The notes under the pieces are model-generated. The model was not told the origin of the DNA. It was given only the letters and a program-made list of their open reading frames with translations, and did no database searches. Position numbers and translations under genes: made by a program. 64,000 nt of DNA from Alkalihalobacillus sp. TS-13 (GTDB lineage Bacteria > Bacillota > Bacilli > Bacillales > Fictibacillaceae): contig NZ_JAHKSI010000001.1 of the NCBI RefSeq assembly GCF_019720915.1, forward strand, positions 1,488,001 through 1,552,000, in the 5' to 3' direction. Positions 25,676 to 35,315 of the stretch are shown here, one piece after another. The stretch's first letter is position 1. The number at the start of each line of letters is the position of its first letter.

Positions 25676-26968
25676 TCATTGTTTCGCCTCATGCAAAAGA
25701 TCGACGAGATGCACGGCTTCCAGACGGTCCTCCAGTCCAGCGCGTTTTATCCCGAGACGCATCTGGATAAGGCAGCCGGGGTTCGAGGTAACAATGACAG
25801 CCGAACCCGTCTTCTGGACGTCCTCCATTTTATGATCGAGGATCTGCATCGACATCTCCTTTTCGATCAGATTATAGATGCCCGCAGAACCACAGCACAT
25901 ACCAGCATTACGAAGTTCAACATAGTCCACCCCATCAATATTTCGGAGCAGTGAACGCGGCTCAGTGTGTACCTGCATGCCGTGCTTCAAATGGCAGGAA
26001 TCCTGATATGTCACCTTCTGCTCCGGTATTTTATAGGCGTTAACGGTATTCGCGGCTGCCACAAGGCTTGAAATGTCTTTTATTTTAGCTGAAAAGGCGG
26101 CTGCTCTTTCTTTCCAGCCAGGTTCATCCTTCAACAGATGCGGATACTCGACTAAAAAGGCGCCGCAGCCTCCTGCATTCGTCGTAATCTGCTCGAATTC
26201 GCCTGATTCGAATGCGCGGATGTTTTCTTTCGCCAGCTCTACAGCTTTTTCACGATCACCAGCATGCGCGTGCAACGCCCCACAGCATGTCTGCCCAGCT
26301 GGGATATCAACTGAATGCCCTGTACCTTCCAGCAAATCGACGGTATGCTGATTTGTTTCCAAAAACAACGCGTCCATGATACATCCACGGAAAAGAGCAA
26401 CATTCTGATCGGCATCACGGTCTGAGGATTTCAATTGCCTGAATGGAAAAGGAGCTTGTGGCAATGCGCCTTCCAACTCGAACATCGATGAAGAAAATAG
26501 CTTCAACAACTTAGTCTTACGGGCCAGCCGCTGCATTCCTGACTTCTGATACAGCCATAAGAAAAAGATACCGCCCTTCAAAAGAAATCGGTTCGGAATC
26601 AACGTATGTAAGAGAAACCGCTGGGTCACCCGCTTGAAAAAAGAAAGCTGTTTTTGTTCAGCAACGATTGCTCTCGCATCTTCCAGCAATTGTCCGTATT
26701 TGACACCAGATGGACAGGCTGTTTCACATGCACGGCATCCTAAACAGAGGCTCAACTCCCGCTCGAAACCTTCATCCGGTTCGATCACACCATCCACGAC
26801 TGCTTTCATCAAAGCAATCCTTCCACGTGGAGAAGAAGATTCTTTCCGGTTCGATTCGATGAAAGTCGGACAAGTCGGCTGACAAAAGCCACAACGGGTA
26901 CAATTCAACAATTCATCATAATCCATTCGTTCTTGGAATTCTTTTTGTAATGTGGACGTTTTCGTCAT
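25676..26968 (-). CDS. glcF: glycolate/lactate oxidase iron-sulfur subunit
   Basis: A 430-residue GlcF-type protein. Two [4Fe-4S] motifs are CTRCGFCQPTCP (near residue 22) and CLGCRACETACP (near 74). Two CCG domains follow (CCGALHAHAG and CCGSAGIYN). It transfers electrons from the flavin subunit to the quinone pool at the membrane. It overlaps glcD by 4 nt. Since it lies at the end of the murR-anmK-nagZ-amiE run, the substrate may be D-lactate rather than glycolate (inference). Confidence 0.9.
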   Translation of the reverse strand: MTKTSTLQKEFQERMDYDELLNCTRCGFCQPTCPTFIESNRKESSSPRGRIALMKAVVDGVIEPDEGFERELSLCLGCRACETACPSGVKYGQLLEDARAIVAEQKQLSFFKRVTQRFLLHTLIPNRFLLKGGIFFLWLYQKSGMQRLARKTKLLKLFSSSMFELEGALPQAPFPFRQLKSSDRDADQNVALFRGCIMDALFLETNQHTVDLLEGTGHSVDIPAGQTCCGALHAHAGDREKAVELAKENIRAFESGEFEQITTNAGGCGAFLVEYPHLLKDEPGWKERAAAFSAKIKDISSLVAAANTVNAYKIPEQKVTYQDSCHLKHGMQVHTEPRSLLRNIDGVDYVELRNAGMCCGSAGIYNLIEKEMSMQILDHKMEDVQKTGSAVIVTSNPGCLIQMRLGIKRAGLEDRLEAVHLVDLLHEAKQ

Positions 26969-28377
26969 GACTTGATCACAATCCGTTTCCTTGCATTTTC
27001 CGTAAACATTTTACCTGGATTCAATAGGTTATGTGGGTCGAGAGCCTGTTTGATGCCCTTCATGACCTCGATTCCGCTTTCTCCGATTTTCCATGCAAGA
27101 TACGGCGCCTTCATCATTCCGACCCCATGTTCGCCGGTGATCGTTCCGCCCAGGTCGATCGCTTTTGCGAAGATTTCTTCAAATGCTTGCTCAACCCGTT
27201 CCATCTCTTGTTCATTACGAATATCGGTCACACATGTCGGGTGTAGGTTCCCATCCCCGGCATGTCCGAACGTACAGATCATCAGGTCATATTTCTCCGC
27301 TACCTCGGTGACAAACCGTACCATTTCTGCGACGCGTGATCGTGGAACTGTCGCATCCTCCAGGATGGTCGTCGGCTTCAGCCTTGACAAAGCCGTCAGT
27401 GCGGTCCTTCTTGCAGTCATCAATTGTTCTGCTTCTTGATCAGTGGCAGCAACCTGAATCGAGCTTGCGCCATTCATTTCACAAATCTGCTGGATACGCT
27501 TGATGTCTTGACGGACGCTTTCCGCATGCCCATCTTGTTCAATCAACAGGACTGCCTCCATATTCGTCGGGAGACCGACGTGTGTAAAATCTTCAACCGC
27601 CCTCAGCGTTCCTTGATCGAGAAATTCGAGGGTCGCGGGGATGATTCTTGAAGCGATGATATCCGAGACGGTCTGTGCTGCACGCTCGATATCTTCGAAA
27701 AGAGCGAGCATCGTCTTCTTCGTCTCCGGTTTCGGGACGAGTTTTAAAATCGCTTCGGTAATCACAGCGAGCGTACCTTCAGAACCGATCAGCAATTTTG
27801 TCAGATCATAACCTGCTACATCCTTCGCCAACTTTCCTCCAGTTTGTATGATCTCTCCATTCGCCATAACCGCAGTCAATCCAAGGACATAATCCTTCGT
27901 GACACCATACTTCAAACCACGCAATCCCCCAGAACACTCGCTTATGTTTCCGCCGATCGTTGAAATTTTCATACTGCCGGGGTCCGGCGGGTAAAACAAA
28001 TTCCGCCTTTCTACTTCCTCGGAAAGGGATTGGGTGATTACACCTGGCTGGACTGTAGCGGTCAGATTTTCATCGTCGATTTCTAGGATCGATGCCATCC
28101 GGTTGAAGAGCAGGACGATGCCACCTTCAGTCGGTACGGTTCCAGCACACAGATTTGTCCCTGATCCTCTTGGCACAATTGGAACATTGAACTCGGTGCA
28201 GAGGTTCAACATTTTACTGATTTCTTCAGTAGAGCCTGGTTCGACGATCAGCTCTGGAAGCGATTGATAATCAGGAGTTGCATCATATGAGTAAGACAAC
28301 AGCGAAACACGATCTGAGTGGACGTATTCTTTACCGATGATTTCGATCAATCGTTCTACAAAAGAGGGCTCCAGCAT
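26965..28377 (-). CDS. glcD: FAD-linked glycolate / D-lactate oxidase subunit
   Basis: A 470-residue flavoprotein of the GlcD/D-lactate dehydrogenase group. The FAD-binding PCMH domain shows IVPRGSGTNLCAG near residue 81 and PPDPGSMKISTIGGNISECS near 138, and the C-terminal cap has TFGHAGDGNLHPT and TGEHGVGMMK. The family oxidises (R)-2-hydroxy acids such as glycolate and D-lactate. It starts 12 nt after amiE stops, in the same direction. MurQ, in the upstream run, produces D-lactate from MurNAc-6-phosphate, so I infer that GlcDF oxidises it to pyruvate. Confidence 0.88.
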   Translation of the reverse strand: MLEPSFVERLIEIIGKEYVHSDRVSLLSYSYDATPDYQSLPELIVEPGSTEEISKMLNLCTEFNVPIVPRGSGTNLCAGTVPTEGGIVLLFNRMASILEIDDENLTATVQPGVITQSLSEEVERRNLFYPPDPGSMKISTIGGNISECSGGLRGLKYGVTKDYVLGLTAVMANGEIIQTGGKLAKDVAGYDLTKLLIGSEGTLAVITEAILKLVPKPETKKTMLALFEDIERAAQTVSDIIASRIIPATLEFLDQGTLRAVEDFTHVGLPTNMEAVLLIEQDGHAESVRQDIKRIQQICEMNGASSIQVAATDQEAEQLMTARRTALTALSRLKPTTILEDATVPRSRVAEMVRFVTEVAEKYDLMICTFGHAGDGNLHPTCVTDIRNEQEMERVEQAFEEIFAKAIDLGGTITGEHGVGMMKAPYLAWKIGESGIEVMKGIKQALDPHNLLNPGKMFTENARKRIVIKS

Positions 28378-28389
28378 AATTTTCTCCTC

Positions 28390-29451
28390 CTATGTTGTCA
28401 TTTGATAGCGGCACACCGTTTCATGGACAGCTGTGCGCAATGCATTGATATTTCCTGGAATTGTTTGATGCAAACGGTTTGTAAGCAGGATGGCAACAGC
28501 CTTCGTTGGATGGTGGATGAACATCGACGTTCCTGTAAAACCTGTGTGTCCAAATCCTTCTGGAAAGACAGATGAGAATTCGAAGCCGAGACCGCGGTTC
28601 CCAACAAGGTTCGTTCCAGCAGCTTCAATGAATTTTGCATCGATCCCTGCTTTTTCTGCTAAATCAGGCTCTGTGTAGATCCCTCCGATTTTACAAACAT
28701 CCTCTATATCCGCAAAAAGACCCGCATGGCTCGAGACGCCGTTAAAGAAGTAATGCGTGTTCCCATCGTTGACCTCTCCGCAAAGAGGCTCATTGGTGTT
28801 CCGCCAATTATCGAAGGATAGCCTCCGCTCCTCACACATGTTCATTTCGATCTGGTTGCCAAATTCCGTCGCCGCAACATTCCCTTGATCAACAGGTCCA
28901 TAGGCCATTGTTTTTAAATTCAGCGGTTCTTTGATCAAACGGTTGAAGGCTTGTTCCAAAGGTTCACCCGTCGTTTTTTCAATCACCTTACCAAGCAAGA
29001 TGAAGTTCAGATCACTGTAACCGACATTCTCTTTACAAAACACGTACGACTCGAACTTCGTCAGTTGTGAAAATAAATCCTGTCGATTTGTATAGAAAGG
29101 ATGCCAATTCAGCAGCCCCGATGAATGGGTCAGAAGCTGAAAAATAGAAATCTCTTTAAAATGTGCTTGCAAAACAGCATTTTGCTCACCTAAAAGTTCA
29201 TCCAAGTGTGTATGCAATTGAAAATCACCTTTACTGATCAAGCGAAGAATCATCGTGGATGTCACAATTTTGGTGAGGGAGGCAATATCGAATACGGTAT
29301 TCATCGTCATCGGCAATTGGAGGGGTGCAATCTGTCTGAAACCGGCAGCTTTTGCATAAACTTGTTGACGACCCTTCGCCACCTTCAACACGCATCCGGG
29401 CACCTCTTCTGCTTTATCTAAAATGGTATCCAATTCTTCATTCATCCCCAT
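28390..29451 (-). CDS. amiE: beta-lactamase-family N-acetylmuramyl-L-alanine amidase (AmiE-like)
   Basis: A 353-residue serine hydrolase of the class C beta-lactamase/PBP fold. S-x-x-K is in SLTKIVTSTMIL near residue 62, Y-S-D-L-N near residue 146 gives the Tyr motif, and HTGFTG near 311 is the third. In B. subtilis the ybbE product AmiE removes the peptide from MurNAc after NagZ, and this gene has the same neighbours. No signal peptide is visible here, so the location is unclear. ATG 29451 (GAGGTG six bases ahead) is preferred to the upstream GTG. It starts 10 nt after nagZ1. Confidence 0.8.
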   Translation of the reverse strand: MGMNEELDTILDKAEEVPGCVLKVAKGRQQVYAKAAGFRQIAPLQLPMTMNTVFDIASLTKIVTSTMILRLISKGDFQLHTHLDELLGEQNAVLQAHFKEISIFQLLTHSSGLLNWHPFYTNRQDLFSQLTKFESYVFCKENVGYSDLNFILLGKVIEKTTGEPLEQAFNRLIKEPLNLKTMAYGPVDQGNVAATEFGNQIEMNMCEERRLSFDNWRNTNEPLCGEVNDGNTHYFFNGVSSHAGLFADIEDVCKIGGIYTEPDLAEKAGIDAKFIEAAGTNLVGNRGLGFEFSSVFPEGFGHTGFTGTSMFIHHPTKAVAILLTNRLHQTIPGNINALRTAVHETVCRYQMTT

Positions 29452-29461
29452 CGAATTCACC

Positions 29462-31180
29462 TCACTTTATACCTTCTAAATTGACCGGAAGCTTACCTCC
29501 AGCTTCTTTTTCTCCAAAAATCACATCTACTGTGGCTTGAAAGGATGCAGGATGGTCGGAGTATTGCGCAATAACAGCATCAGCACCTGTAAGGACTGCA
29601 GCATCATATGGATTCCTAGCCATTACAAGGATCGTCTGTTTTGAATGTGTCATGGTTTCGTTCAATACAGCTTTCTCCCATTCAGACTGCCCCTCACCAA
29701 GGACAGTTGTCGACTCCGTTATCATGATCGTTACGCCTCCATTTTCTAGCTTTTCTTTTTCTTCTGATGTCAAGGCACTGCTTTTCAGTTGGATAAGGTT
29801 CAGTTTCTTATGGTGTTTCCATAGCGCATTTTTCATCGATTCAAGGTTGCGGGCATCACTTGATACAATCGTAATAGCGCCATCCAAAGAAGTCGATAAT
29901 GGCACTGTGTTCCCAGCATTCTTTATCAGCGTGATCGATTGCTCCGTAACTTTCTTCTCTAGATCCAGTGCACGTTGTGTGACAGAAAGATCGAGTGCTT
30001 TCGTATCTTCATCGATCCATTTTACTTTGGCTTCCAATAGACGTCGAACTGATTCATCCAGACGCTGTTCAGATATCCTGCCTTCTTCCACTGCGTTATG
30101 TAAGGCATCATAAGCAACCTTCAGATGGTCCGGCATGACAATCACATCCACGCCAGCGAGAACAGCTTGAACAGCAGCCTCCCCAGGCCCGAAGTGATCA
30201 GCAATCGCCTTCATCTCCATGGAATCCGTAAAAACGAGACCATCGAACTTCATTTCATCCCTGAGCAATTGCTTTACGATTTTCTTTGATATAGTCGCAG
30301 GCACCTTGATTGGAAAACCATCTTTCTGGGAAACGAATTCTGATTGATCGATATTCGGAAAGGTAATATGAGCAGTCATCACCCCTTCTACACCTTCATC
30401 AAGCATCTTTTGGAAAGGGGACAACTCCATCTGTTGCAATTCCTCAAGTGATTGGTCACTGACGGGTAAGACGTAATGCGAATCAAGGTCCAAACCACCG
30501 TGACCTGGAAAATGTTTAGCAACTGCCATTACCCCAGCATCCTGTAAGCCGCTCATGAAGAACACACCCATTTCCCCGACAAGATCAGGATCGTCCCCGT
30601 ATGCCCTAATACCGATGACTGGATTATGAGGGTTGGAGTTCATATCTACGGAAGGCGCAAAGTCGATGTGAATCCCAAGTTGTTTGAGTTCAGCACCTAG
30701 CACTTCCCCTGTTTCCCTTGCAAGCTCGGGATTTCGCGTTGCCCCTAACGCCATGTTTCCAGCAAGTTCAGGGAAATAAGACAACCGTGTCACCAAACCG
30801 CCTTCCTGATCGATTGAAATGAGTAAAGGCACTTCACTCTCTTGTTGAAGTGCTTCGTTTAATTGTTTAACCTGTTGCCGCGACCGTACATTCTCACGAA
30901 ACAGGATGAGCCCCCCAGGTTGATAGGTATCAAGTAACTCCTTTAATTCGTCGTTCATTTCTGTCACAGGTACTTCATCAAACTCACGGATCGCCGGCAT
31001 CAATAGCTGTCCGACTTTTTCATCCATCGTCATTTTATCCATGTAAGCTTCGATTTCAGCTTTGGAACGGACATCCTCCCATTCCGAAACGTTGGCGTCT
31101 GAAGAGAAGGTTATATTTAAAATAATCGCCATTAAGAGGACTGCCACAGCTATAAAATTCCATCGAATCGACCGCTTCAT
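29462..31180 (-). CDS. nagZ: beta-N-acetylglucosaminidase, membrane-anchored or secreted (GH3)
   Basis: A 572-residue family 3 glycosidase. The N-terminal helix (FIAVAVLLMAIILNITF) places the catalytic part outside the membrane. DQEGGLVTRL and the catalytic loop KHFPGHGGLDLDSH (residues about 215) are those of NagZ, in which a His/Asp pair in this loop acts as general acid-base. A C-terminal domain of about 200 residues follows. It would trim GlcNAc from GlcNAc-MurNAc-peptides at the cell surface, as B. subtilis NagZ (YbbD) does. A second, unanchored paralogue is at 33732. It starts 24 nt after anmK. Confidence 0.88.
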   Translation of the reverse strand: MKRSIRWNFIAVAVLLMAIILNITFSSDANVSEWEDVRSKAEIEAYMDKMTMDEKVGQLLMPAIREFDEVPVTEMNDELKELLDTYQPGGLILFRENVRSRQQVKQLNEALQQESEVPLLISIDQEGGLVTRLSYFPELAGNMALGATRNPELARETGEVLGAELKQLGIHIDFAPSVDMNSNPHNPVIGIRAYGDDPDLVGEMGVFFMSGLQDAGVMAVAKHFPGHGGLDLDSHYVLPVSDQSLEELQQMELSPFQKMLDEGVEGVMTAHITFPNIDQSEFVSQKDGFPIKVPATISKKIVKQLLRDEMKFDGLVFTDSMEMKAIADHFGPGEAAVQAVLAGVDVIVMPDHLKVAYDALHNAVEEGRISEQRLDESVRRLLEAKVKWIDEDTKALDLSVTQRALDLEKKVTEQSITLIKNAGNTVPLSTSLDGAITIVSSDARNLESMKNALWKHHKKLNLIQLKSSALTSEEKEKLENGGVTIMITESTTVLGEGQSEWEKAVLNETMTHSKQTILVMARNPYDAAVLTGADAVIAQYSDHPASFQATVDVIFGEKEAGGKLPVNLEGIK

Positions 31181-31204
31181 TACAACACCTCCTATGACTG
31201 AAAA

Positions 31205-32383
31205 CTACGACGGCAAAACAAGCTTCCCCATGAGAACATTCCGGGACGCCCCTGTTGCAGATGGAAGATTGTTTGTTTCTCCATGCAGGAACTGGTTCCC
31301 AAGGATTGTGAACGCAATGGCTTCCTTTGCGTCCCCAGCAAATGCAATATCATCCATTTTTGATACTTTGTAAGACAGGGCTTGACGTAAGCCAGCCATG
31401 ATCGCCTGGTTATGTGCACCTCCCCCAGAAACAATCAATTCATGGATCTTTTGTTCCTTATGTACATATAACTCCAGACTTTGAGAAATCATTTCGACGG
31501 TATAGGCTGTGATCGTCGCAACCGTATCCTCAATTGAGAGAGACAGGTCTTCAGCTTTCTTAAGAATAGTTGCTAATCGTTGTTCGGTATAAAGCTCTCT
31601 TCCGGTACTTTTCGGCGGCTTCACGGCTAAAAAACCATCCTCTTGGAGAAGCGTCATCAGTAAATCATAATGGACGTTCCCTTTACAGGCTATCTTTCCA
31701 TCTAGATCATACGTTTGTTGGTTTGCAGTCAATTGGCGGACGGCACCGTCGATGAGGACGTTTCCAGGTCCCACATCGAATGCGCCGATTTCTTTTGCAG
31801 ATGAGGTTTCTGCAGGTACCACTGTCAAATTGCTGATACCACCGATGTTCAACAGAACCCGGTTTTCGGTTGCATGTGAAAATAACAGCGCATCGACAAA
31901 CGGAACAAGAGGTGCCCCTTGTCCCTGATAAGCCATATCACTCGGACGGAAATCTCCTACAGTGAGAATCCCTGTTTTGGCTGCGATATTTGCTAGTTCA
32001 CTAATTTGTAAGGTTGCATGTTCTTCCGGCCAATGATAAATCGTCTGGCCGTGGGAACTGATGAAACTGATAGCATCTGGAGTCAATCCGGCTTTCTTTA
32101 TGACTGCAAGGGCCGCTTCAGCAAAACGGTCACCAAGGATGATGTTCATCTTGCAAATTTTCTCGACTGTAGAGGTAGCAGGATCACAGAGCGCAATCAA
32201 TTGTCGCCGTTCTTCAACTGAATAAGGTGTTGACTCGAAGTCTATTAAACGGACCTTTGTTCTGGAACCGAACCCTGTCATTTCAACCAGAGCGGCATCA
32301 ATTCCATCAAGCGAGGTCCCGGACATCAGTCCGACAGCAAGTTTCCGTTCTTCGTTCACAACCTTGGATAATCTTTTTAACAT
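31205..32383 (-). CDS. anmK: anhydro-N-acetylmuramic acid kinase
   Basis: A 392-residue AnmK. The motif GLMSGTSLDGIDAALVE near residue 18 and FISSHGQTIYHW near 107 are diagnostic, with GAFDVGPGNVLIDG near 190 and VSGGGAHNQ near 329 completing the ATPase fold. It opens the 1,6-anhydro ring of anhydroMurNAc and phosphorylates it to MurNAc-6-phosphate, the substrate of MurQ. A kinase for anhydro sugar implies a lytic transglycosylase in the cell; the SpoIID-like gene at 39867 is the nearest candidate. It starts 8 nt after murR. Confidence 0.92.
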   Translation of the reverse strand: MLKRLSKVVNEERKLAVGLMSGTSLDGIDAALVEMTGFGSRTKVRLIDFESTPYSVEERRQLIALCDPATSTVEKICKMNIILGDRFAEAALAVIKKAGLTPDAISFISSHGQTIYHWPEEHATLQISELANIAAKTGILTVGDFRPSDMAYQGQGAPLVPFVDALLFSHATENRVLLNIGGISNLTVVPAETSSAKEIGAFDVGPGNVLIDGAVRQLTANQQTYDLDGKIACKGNVHYDLLMTLLQEDGFLAVKPPKSTGRELYTEQRLATILKKAEDLSLSIEDTVATITAYTVEMISQSLELYVHKEQKIHELIVSGGGAHNQAIMAGLRQALSYKVSKMDDIAFAGDAKEAIAFTILGNQFLHGETNNLPSATGASRNVLMGKLVLPS

Positions 32384-32391
32384 CGAACCAC

Positions 32392-33258
32392 CTATTTCCT
32401 TTGCTTTTGCTGAATATATTGGATCGCATTCCGGCTCTCGTCCAGATATTGGATCGATTCATTGTACTGCGTTGATGCAACACACATGAACAAAATGTCC
32501 AGGACATGGAGCTGTGCCAGACGTGAAGATGTCGCCCCGCTTCGGAAGGTCGCTTCCTTCGATGCAGATGTATAAAGTTTGATCATCGCTTGATCGGAAA
32601 CTTTAGAAGATCCGTATTTTGTCAGACTGATTGTCGTCGCGCCTCTTTTATTGGCAAGTTCAAGAATTTGGGCGACTTCCATCGTTTCACCAGAAAACGA
32701 AATCCCAACGACAACGTCTTCCGGCTTCACATTCCCGACAAGCATCGCAACCATATGGAGGTCTGAGAATGCCGTTGCTTTTTTATTGATACGAAGGAAT
32801 TTCTGCTGAGCATCTTTTGCAATGATCCCTGAAGCTCCTACTCCGAAAAAATGGATCGTTTCGGCTTTTTCCAATGCCTCGACGGACTTGGACAGTTCAC
32901 TTAAATGCAATACTTCAGCCGTTTCCTTCAACGATTGGATGCTGTTGTTCGTCATTTTTTCCATTACTGAGGCGTGTGTTTCGTCCGGCTGAATATCGCG
33001 GTAACCTTCCTCAACATTCTTCTGAAGGTCACCTACGACCTTCAGTTTCAACTCTTGGAATCCCTTCAGCCCCAATGATTTACAGAGCCTGATCACTGCA
33101 GCACTGCTCGTCTTGCTCAATTGGGCCAGCTCACTTGTGGTACAAGAAATCGAGGCTCTCGGATTGGTCAAGATATACGATGCTATCTTTTTCTCTGAAG
33201 GTGGCAGTTTCTCGAGCATTTCCTTCAACATGACGAGGCCACCTGTTGTATTCGTCAT
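32392..33258 (-). CDS. murR: MurR/RpiR-family regulator with SIS domain
   Basis: A 288-residue regulator. The RpiR helix-turn-helix spans the first 80 residues (TSELAQLSKTSSAAVIRLCK), and the SIS sugar-phosphate-binding domain covers about 130-250 (FFGVGASGIIAKDAQQKF, VGISFSGETMEV). MurNAc-6-phosphate is the known effector of MurR. The ATG at 33258 has AGGTGA seven bases upstream. It opens the murR-anmK-nagZ-amiE-glcDF run and presumably controls the whole cluster. Confidence 0.88.
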   Translation of the reverse strand: MTNTTGGLVMLKEMLEKLPPSEKKIASYILTNPRASISCTTSELAQLSKTSSAAVIRLCKSLGLKGFQELKLKVVGDLQKNVEEGYRDIQPDETHASVMEKMTNNSIQSLKETAEVLHLSELSKSVEALEKAETIHFFGVGASGIIAKDAQQKFLRINKKATAFSDLHMVAMLVGNVKPEDVVVGISFSGETMEVAQILELANKRGATTISLTKYGSSKVSDQAMIKLYTSASKEATFRSGATSSRLAQLHVLDILFMCVASTQYNESIQYLDESRNAIQYIQQKQRK

Positions 33259-33316
33259 CTAATGTTCACCTGCTTTTCTCTCTAGGCTCTTTTAGTAAGG
33301 CTGTTTTCGCATAGAT

Positions 33317-33658
33317 TGTTGTTTTTGGAAATATACTCGCTTTCCGCGGGCTTAAGAAAAGCGGAAGCGACCCGTTTAGTCACGAAGGTCACTGGAAAAC
33401 GGACGAGGAGGCTGTCGCCACCGCAGGAAGGTTGGAGTGATCCAAGTGACTGGTCGCTGAGCTAGACATCACTTCCTTGCATTTACCTAACTTCTGTAAG
33501 CCTTCACTTGCACAGGATGTCAACACAAAAATGAAATCATTTTCGTGTCTGCGATGAGAATACTTAGAAGCTTTCCTTCTGCTGGCTTCGACGTTCACCA
33601 CAGGACGTGGTGGTTTCGCTTAGCTTGTTTTTCCCGCTGGAGTTTCGCATATTTCCAC
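33317..33658 (-). repeat. dispersed intergenic repeat, copy B
   Basis: Same family and orientation as copy A. Shared runs include AAGTGATCCAAGTGACTGGT-like, CACTTGCACAGGATGTCAAC, and TTCGACGTTCACCACAGGA. It splits the recycling cluster between nagZ2 and murR, and no gene is seen in the 470-base gap. Confidence 0.75.
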
Positions 33659-33731
33659 TGCCAAAAGGTTTCAGCAACTTTCTTCACAACATTCCATTAG
33701 TAACAACCTTTCAGGCATCGCCCTTTATTTA

Positions 33732-35315
33732 TCATTTCATCTCCTGAACCGTCACGGGTAATTTACCGGTCACCTTTTCTAGTCCGAATAACGCACGTAC
33801 AGCCAATCTTAATGCAGGGGTAGTAAACTCATAAGTTGCGACCGATACATCCGTTTCAGGAAAGAGTCCAAGATCATATGGACTTCTCATCGCGATATGG
33901 ATGACAGGTTTATTGAGGTTCAGCATATCCTGCATCAACCTCTGCTGTCCTTCAGAACGTGTAGCGGAAAGTGTCCCGACCAGGATCGTATCTACACTGT
34001 TTGCAAGAACGTTCATGAAATCGATCTCACTTTGATCCGGGAACTGGGAAACGGAAACCACTTTTGCAGCCGGATTCAATTCTTTAACCAATTCACCAAG
34101 TGCATTTTCTGCAAAGCGTTCATCTTCCACTTGCGTCAAATAACTATTTTCTGGATAAATGACGAGAATCCGATAACCTTTCTCTTTAGGCAGCGGAAGG
34201 AGACCTTTCTTATTTTCATGCAACGTGATCCCTTTTTTCATGACATCCTCTGCAATGACCTTATGGGTATTTTTAGCTGTAAAAGCTTTAAGGGTATCGT
34301 TCCACTTCAACGAATGCTGCTTTAACTTCATAACACGCTCGCAGGCCTTATCGATCGTCTTTTCCTCGATTTCACCAGAGAGGACAGCCTGATAGACTCG
34401 TTCAATTGCTTCATGCTGCAAAGATGGCAAGTGGGAAATCATGATCAGATCGACCCCAGCTTTGATCGCTTCTACTGCTCCTTGAGCCGTTCCGATACCA
34501 TCTGCGATGGCCTTCATTTCCATACAGTCGGTTGTGATGACACCCTCAAACTCGAGTTCTTCCCGTAAAAGCCCAGTCATGACTGCCTTCGACATCGTTG
34601 CTGGACGATTTTCTTCAGACTCGATCGACGGAAAATAGACATGGGAAGACATCACAGTATCTGCTCCACTATCGATACTTTCTTTAAACGGCAGCAGTTC
34701 GACTTTCCGCAATCGCTCCAATTCATGCGGTATGACAGGTAATGCCAGGTGGGAGTCCACTGTCGTATCCCCATGTCCTGGGAAGTGCTTCAAGGTGGTG
34801 ATGATTCCTGATGCTTGCATCCCTTTCATCAACTGCTTTCCGAATTCAGCAACCTTTTCCGGTTTTTCGCCAAACGAACGTACATCGATGACAGGATTGT
34901 GGGGGTTATTATTTACATCTACTACAGGAGAAAGGTTCCAATTGATACCCAAATCAAGCAATTCCTCCCCTGACGATTTCCCGATTTCATAAGCAAGCTC
35001 CGGATCACCAGTTGCCCCAAGCAGCATTGCTCCAGGAAAAACAGTTGTCCCCTCTCCTAATCGACGAACGACGCCATTCTCCTGGTCAATACAGATGAAC
35101 AATGGTTGCTCCTGGCCTGCGTTTTTCGCAGTAGTCTGTAAGGTAGTTGTCAGTTCCTGAATCTCTTCCGGTGTTCCAATATTTCGGCCGAAAAGAATGA
35201 TGCCGCCGATATGATTTTTTTCGATCAAATCCTTGATTTCAACAGATAGCTTGGATGGGTGTTCCGCTTTGAAGCCGAACACCATCAATTGTCCAATTTT
35301 CTGCTTTAAGTCCAT
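33732..35315 (-). CDS. nagZ: beta-N-acetylglucosaminidase, cytosolic (GH3)
   Basis: A 527-residue family 3 enzyme without signal or anchor (starts MDLKQKIGQLMVFGF). The NagZ loop KHFPGHGDTTVDSH lies near residue 170, and IDQENGVVRRLG near 75. It would split imported GlcNAc-MurNAc or GlcNAc-anhydroMurNAc inside the cell. The start overlaps the stop of the upstream permease by one base, so it is translationally coupled to the ABC importer. The pairing of a surface and a cytosolic NagZ in one locus is unusual. Confidence 0.88.
   Translation of the reverse strand: MDLKQKIGQLMVFGFKAEHPSKLSVEIKDLIEKNHIGGIILFGRNIGTPEEIQELTTTLQTTAKNAGQEQPLFICIDQENGVVRRLGEGTTVFPGAMLLGATGDPELAYEIGKSSGEELLDLGINWNLSPVVDVNNNPHNPVIDVRSFGEKPEKVAEFGKQLMKGMQASGIITTLKHFPGHGDTTVDSHLALPVIPHELERLRKVELLPFKESIDSGADTVMSSHVYFPSIESEENRPATMSKAVMTGLLREELEFEGVITTDCMEMKAIADGIGTAQGAVEAIKAGVDLIMISHLPSLQHEAIERVYQAVLSGEIEEKTIDKACERVMKLKQHSLKWNDTLKAFTAKNTHKVIAEDVMKKGITLHENKKGLLPLPKEKGYRILVIYPENSYLTQVEDERFAENALGELVKELNPAAKVVSVSQFPDQSEIDFMNVLANSVDTILVGTLSATRSEGQQRLMQDMLNLNKPVIHIAMRSPYDLGLFPETDVSVATYEFTTPALRLAVRALFGLEKVTGKLPVTVQEMK

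Noticed and set aside
29652-30113. Plus-strand frame within nagZ1
   Set aside because: Composition is that of an antisense shadow (rich in Ser/Phe), and the gene below it is clear.
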